From: Myxococcaceae bacterium
GTDB taxonomy: Bacteria; Myxococcota; Myxococcia; Myxococcales; Myxococcaceae
DNA: 9,455 nt
Reading direction: 5' to 3'
NCBI GenBank assembly: GCA_018262385.1
Contig: JAGSPQ010000058.1
Coordinates: 1-9,455 of the forward strand
Each line of letters starts with the position of its first letter. Within the stretch, counting starts at the first letter, position 1. Below are positions 7,801-9,455 of this stretch, piece by piece. The notes under the pieces are model-generated. The model searched no databases, was not told the origin of the DNA, and was given only the letters and a program-made list of their open reading frames with translations. The translations under genes and the position numbers were made by a program.

Positions 7801-8802
7801 GGTGTTGTTGGTCACCTTCCCCGCCACCGGGATGCACGAACTCTGGGCGGTGGTGCCGGTCTTGCCGAAGCCGTCTCCGTCTGCGTCGGGGTAGTAGCTG
7901 GCGAACGAGAGGCCCTCGTCGATCTGGTTGTTGCAGTTGTCGTCGACCGCGTTGCACGCCTCGGGAGCGCCCGGCTTCACCGTCGGCACGGTGTCGTTGC
8001 AGTCGGCGTTGTTGGTCACCTTCCCGGCCACCGGCGCGCACGACGACTCGGGCCCGGCGCCGTCGCTGCCGAAGCTGTCGCCGTCCACGTCCGGGTAGTA
8101 GCTCTGGAAGGTGATCCCGTTGTCGACCTGCCCGTCGCAGTTGTCGTCGACCTTGTTGCACAGCTCGGCGATCCCCGGCTTCACCGTCGGGTTGGTGTCG
8201 TTGCAGTCGCCCTTGTTCGCCACCCGCCCCTGCTCGTTCAGCTGGCAGCTCGACACCGGGGTGCCGGTGCTGTTGCCGAAGCCGTCTCCATCCCCGTCGA
8301 GATAGAAATCCTGGAAGGGCAGCCCGTTGTCCTTCACCCCGTCGCAGTCGTCGTCGATGCCGTTGCAGGTCTCGGCGACTCCGGGGCGGACGTTCTTGTC
8401 GGCGTCGTTGCAGTCGCCGGTGCTGGTCACCGAGCCGGCCGGAGGGGCGCTGCAGCCCTCGCCGGTCTTCTCCGCCGAGCCGATCGAGTCGCCGTCGGCG
8501 TCCTTGTAATAGGACGAGGTGGTCAGCCCTTCGTCGATGATCGAGTCGCAGTTGTTGTCGATCCGATCGCAGATCTCGACCGCCCCCGGCTTCACCTTCG
8601 GGTCGCTGTCGTTGCAGTCGCGCACCGGCTCTTCGGTGCAGTCGCCGGTGCCGGGGATGCCGTCGCCGTCGTTGTCGAAGCAGGTCTCGGTCGGCAGCGG
8701 AGTGCCCGAGTCGACCACCGGAATCAGCTTCTTGGGTTGACCACAGCCGAAGGGGGCTGCGAGCAGCGCAGCAAAGAGCCAGACCGGAAGACTGCGGACC
8801 AT
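4873..8802 (-). CDS. Secreted, probably lipid-anchored multi-repeat MopE-type metal-binding protein
   Basis: A 1309-residue protein. Residues 1-20 are a signal peptide: VRS, a hydrophobic core (LPVWLFAALLAAPF), then Gly19-Cys20. The cysteine suggests a lipoprotein, though the lipobox is atypical (Pro at -3, Phe at -2). After a short linker (21-61) come ten complete modules of 66-69 residues (62-740). Each reads DCND...KPGAxExCNGxDDNC...DEGL, then YYxDxDGDGFG, then SC and a VAGKVTNNT-like end, so each has four Cys and an Asp-rich loop like thrombospondin type-3 calcium sites. An eleventh module keeps only the first half; then come a Cys/Gly-rich stretch (CSTGQSGVCAAGTLTC) and two shorter CNGLDDNC / CDGLDNDC motifs (812-878). 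Residues about 886-1309 are a different, Tyr/Trp/Thr-rich, beta-strand-like domain of unknown function. The half-motif matches the MopE copper-binding family (Methylococcus surface protein), which is abundant in Myxococcota. The frame stays open upstream into the next gene, but the ATG at 8802 has AGGTGA ahead of it and starts the signal peptide. Metal preference and function are unknown; a structural or metal-binding cell-surface role is inferred. Confidence 0.88.
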   Translation of the reverse strand: MVRSLPVWLFAALLAAPFGCGQPKKLIPVVDSGTPLPTETCFDNDGDGIPGTGDCTEEPVRDCNDSDPKVKPGAVEICDRIDNNCDSIIDEGLTTSSYYKDADGDSIGSAEKTGEGCSAPPAGSVTSTGDCNDADKNVRPGVAETCNGIDDDCDGVKDNGLPFQDFYLDGDGDGFGNSTGTPVSSCQLNEQGRVANKGDCNDTNPTVKPGIAELCNKVDDNCDGQVDNGITFQSYYPDVDGDSFGSDGAGPESSCAPVAGKVTNNADCNDTVPTVKPGAPEACNAVDDNCNNQIDEGLSFASYYPDADGDGFGKTGTTAQSSCIPVAGKVTNNTDCNDLNPTVKPGAAELCNGVDDNCSGAADEGLTFQSYFVDGDGDGFGAGTGTSSCTPIAGRVTNNTDCNDTSASIKPSATEICNGVDDNCNVQIDEGLTFADYWPDSDGDTYGNKNATPINSCVVIATRVTNNGDCNDALFAVKPGAAEVCNGVDDNCNLSTDEGLTFTNYYPDTDGDTYGSSTAPVQSACAPVAGKVTGNTDCNDALFSVHPGAAEACNSIDDNCDGLVDNGTTTQNYYPDVDGDGYGAVSGTPINSCNPVAGRVTNNSDCNDSATAVHPGAPEVCNGVDDNCVGGIDNGLTFLSYYPDLDGDGFGSASAAAQSACAPVAGKLTSNSDCNDSNAAIKPGATEVCNGADDNCAGGIDEGLPTTNYYTDGDGDGFGATAAAAQASCGPVSGKVPNNTDCNDANANVRPTASETCNGIDDNCGGGIDEGNPGGGGACSTGQSGVCAAGTLTCTSGSVTCVRNTAPSAEKCNGLDDNCSGAADETFPTKGQACSAGLGVCLRSGTNVCTADQLGVVCSVVAGAPTAMACDGLDNDCDGVVDEPSLSSTAEVTAPTAWADVEVEPYYYSAASCAGGVNGAGTDALAGGGMAMSGGVNGFYFQPLTSAGAPTGVAPVAAASGLNYSDVDLAQAGDGFLMAGIYLSGTEGYEIDLYYMDAVTGAKRTYLWGQGRRTGTNTLDSLRVVRGNGKRVTLIWRETSVGIKTARFEPCYNTTTSAWEIKGAGCGALPVPTLFPNTATYPAGLGADSTHEDWVASQSCPTAASLRKMGIAWLTTPTSLNYFTVNEDGSGKSGETVVRTVTSPVTMEEPELVFFRSASADQFFVADVMHDPGTTPRSDFEFWLTTDPGYHWAYLSYATLNGANSILRPRASATATQILMSAVRYDVDPTGTTFTRQVMTRRSDFLGVKSPSSSAVEISATTGSCTSQPASCRPGNKDGLTNWAAVNRLYYSASGASPAGTFSSVLTCN
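6583..8619 (-). repeat. Ten tandem, about 204-base coding repeats (MopE/calcium-loop modules)
   Basis: In transcription order the modules cover protein residues 62-129, 130-198, 199-266, 267-334, 335-400, 401-468, 469-536, 537-604, 605-672 and 673-740; nearly all are 68 residues. Each starts with GACTGCAACGA-type DNA (gttgcagtc on the plus strand) and contains the conserved ttgcagttgtcgtc block. The first two modules are the most divergent (CDRIDNNC, CNGIDDDC) and the middle and late ones the most alike. An eleventh half-module and two degenerate ones follow at about 6148-6582. Confidence 0.92.
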
Positions 8803-8806
8803 CACT

Positions 8807-8812
8807 TCACCT
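8807..8812 (-). promoter_or_regulatory. Ribosome binding site of the MopE-repeat gene
   Basis: AGGTGA on the minus strand, 4 bases before the ATG at 8802. It fixes the start at the signal peptide rather than at the far upstream limit of the open frame. Confidence 0.65.
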
Positions 8813-8834
8813 GCTTGGGCACGAGGGCTCGGTG

Positions 8835-8864
8835 GACATACGCGAGTGGCGGTCAGACAAGCAA
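8835..8864 (-). promoter_or_regulatory. Weak candidate promoter for the MopE-repeat gene
   Basis: On the minus strand TTGCTT (8864-8859) and TATGTC (8840-8835) are 18 bases apart, and the second ends 32 bases before the ATG. Each hexamer matches only three of six consensus bases. The position, between the upstream terminator and the start, is right, but the match is weak. Confidence 0.22.
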
Positions 8865-8905
8865 ACCACCCTCCCGGGGCGAGAAGTCGCGGGTTCCCGG
8901 GCGGG
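8861..8905 (-). terminator. Likely terminator after the cyclic-nucleotide-binding gene
   Basis: On the minus strand CCCGCCCGGG pairs with CCCGGGAGGG (one mismatch). The 17-base interior can itself fold as GCGA-CTTC-TCGC. TGGTTTGCTT follows. It begins 4 bases after the stop at 8910. The U tract is poor but the stem is very GC-rich. Its tail overlaps the weak -35-like hexamer of the next gene. Confidence 0.5.
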
Positions 8906-8909
8906 GGGA

Positions 8910-9377
8910 TCAGCGGGGGCCGAACGAGGAAAGCGCGAAAAAAGCCCTGATCTTGTCGTTGGTTTCGCGCAAGCGGGCGGAGAGGGTGCGGACGAAGGTC
9001 CAGAGCAGGACGTAGGCCAGCTCCTTGTCGGTGAACATCACCTGGTCGAGCTTCTCGCGCTGCAGCTCGTACAGCTTGCAGGTGCTGTGGGCGATCGCGT
9101 CGGCAGATCGGGGCCCGTCTTCGATCAGGCTCATCTCGCCGAAGTACTGGCCCCGCTCGAGGATCGCGAGCGCCTCCTCGCCGATCCCGGGGACCATCTT
9201 CGAGATCCGGACCTTGCCCTCGGCGATGATGAACATCGACTTCCCGGCATCGCCCTCTTTGAAGATGTGGCTGGAGATCGGAAATTCCACCAGAGTGAGC
9301 GCGGCTCCGAGCTTCTTCAGCTGGAAGCTGGTGAGCCCTTCGAACAGCGCCACTTTTCGCAGGATTTCGACGTCCAT
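8910..9377 (-). CDS. Stand-alone cyclic-nucleotide-binding-domain protein
   Basis: A 155-residue cytoplasmic protein consisting of one Crp/PKA-type cyclic-nucleotide-binding domain. The N-terminal helix (LRKVALFEGLTSFQLKKLG, residues 6-24) leads into the beta roll with FKEGDAGKSMFIIAEGKVRIS (39-59). The phosphate-binding cassette FGEMSLIEDGPRSAD (79-93) retains Glu81, Arg90 and Ser91, the residues that usually hold the nucleotide's ribose and phosphate, so ligand binding is plausible. A C-terminal helical segment (116-148) follows with RLRETNDKIRAF. There is no helix-turn-helix, kinase or channel region, so it is not a Crp-type DNA-binding regulator; it probably works through a partner protein. 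No clear Shine-Dalgarno precedes the ATG. It is divergent from the plus-strand gene at 9443 and is followed by a terminator before the MopE-repeat gene. Confidence 0.88.
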   Translation of the reverse strand: MDVEILRKVALFEGLTSFQLKKLGAALTLVEFPISSHIFKEGDAGKSMFIIAEGKVRISKMVPGIGEEALAILERGQYFGEMSLIEDGPRSADAIAHSTCKLYELQREKLDQVMFTDKELAYVLLWTFVRTLSARLRETNDKIRAFFALSSFGPR

Positions 9378-9442
9378 CAGGGGTAGTTCGTAGCACGCGT
9401 TCGGCGCCCCGCTTACTTTGTGTCTTTCCTACAAGGAGCAAC
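9378..9442 (+). other. Divergent intergenic region
   Basis: These 65 bases separate two genes read in opposite directions and must hold both 5' regions, unless the promoters lie inside the genes. I found no convincing -35/-10 pair on either strand. The only clear element is the ribosome binding site of the plus-strand gene. Confidence 0.5.
9433..9438 (+). promoter_or_regulatory. Ribosome binding site of the right-edge gene
   Basis: AAGGAG on the plus strand, 4 bases before the ATG at 9443. It is the strongest Shine-Dalgarno in the window. Confidence 0.7.
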
Positions 9443-9455
9443 ATGTCTGAGGTCC
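9443..9455 (+). CDS. Start of a divergent gene, only four codons in the window (M-S-E-V)
   Basis: ATG TCT GAG GTC follows an excellent AAGGAG ribosome site, on the opposite strand to all other genes here. Too little is present to say anything about the product. The divergent arrangement with the cyclic-nucleotide-binding gene hints at shared control. Confidence 0.55.

Noticed and set aside
5033..8161. A 1042-codon second minus-strand frame over the same repeats.
   Set aside because: Arg/Gln/Gly-rich shadow of the real frame with no domain; it is open only because of the repeated GC-rich units.
6583..8619. The regularly spaced repeats considered as a CRISPR array or satellite.
   Set aside because: The unit is about 204 bases, entirely coding, without constant short repeats and unique spacers; differences fall between codons as expected for protein modules.
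4786..9015. A 1409-codon plus-strand open frame antisense to the MopE-repeat and cyclic-nucleotide-binding genes.
   Set aside because: Its product is a repetitive Val/Ala/Arg/Gly string mirroring the repeats on the other strand. In GC-rich DNA with strong third-position bias, antisense stop codons are rare. The minus frame has a signal peptide, ribosome site and recognisable motifs.
8803..9444. Extending the MopE-repeat protein upstream to 9444, since the frame has no stop.
   Set aside because: The extension would overlap the whole cyclic-nucleotide-binding gene and a terminator, and it reads as Arg-rich nonsense. The ATG at 8802 has a ribosome site and starts a signal peptide.

Overview
This is a GC-rich bacterial chromosome segment with dense, mostly minus-strand genes. 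Content and style suggest a member of the Myxococcota (formerly Deltaproteobacteria): very GC-rich third codon positions, GTG/TTG starts, a large surface lipoprotein made of MopE-type metal-binding repeats, a stand-alone cyclic-nucleotide-binding protein and a degenerate receiver/GGDEF protein. That placement is inferred from gene content, not from a phylogeny.

Read in the direction of transcription (right to left), the window starts with a small divergent intergenic region at 9378-9442. From it a new plus-strand gene begins at 9443 (only four codons are inside) and a cyclic-nucleotide-binding-domain protein runs leftward (8910-9377). A terminator follows, then a 1309-residue secreted, probably lipid-anchored protein (4873-8802). 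Its first two thirds are a tandem array of about 68-residue modules. Each module combines a MopE-type Cys/Asp motif with a DxDGD calcium-loop-like motif. It ends in its own terminator.

Next is the conserved translation/nucleotide cluster rpsB (S2) - tsf (EF-Ts) - small unknown gene - pyrH (UMP kinase) - frr (ribosome recycling factor). An excellent intrinsic terminator lies between rpsB and tsf, and a second one after tsf. The cluster is therefore probably transcribed in segments, with read-through needed to express tsf. Only two bases after frr, a TTG start opens a gene running off the left edge. It encodes a receiver-like domain without the phosphorylation residues, a coiled coil and a GGDEF-like domain without the catalytic signature, so it is probably a non-enzymatic signalling or scaffold protein translationally coupled to frr.

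No rRNA, tRNA, CRISPR array, insertion sequence or phage gene was seen. No gene-free stretch exceeds about 210 bases. The largest gap, 4668-4872, holds the terminator of the MopE-type gene and the rpsB leader. The least ordinary parts are the multi-module MopE protein, the left-edge pseudo-receiver/pseudo-GGDEF protein, the small gene between tsf and pyrH, the attenuator between rpsB and tsf, and the acidic Pro/Ala/Glu tail on S2.
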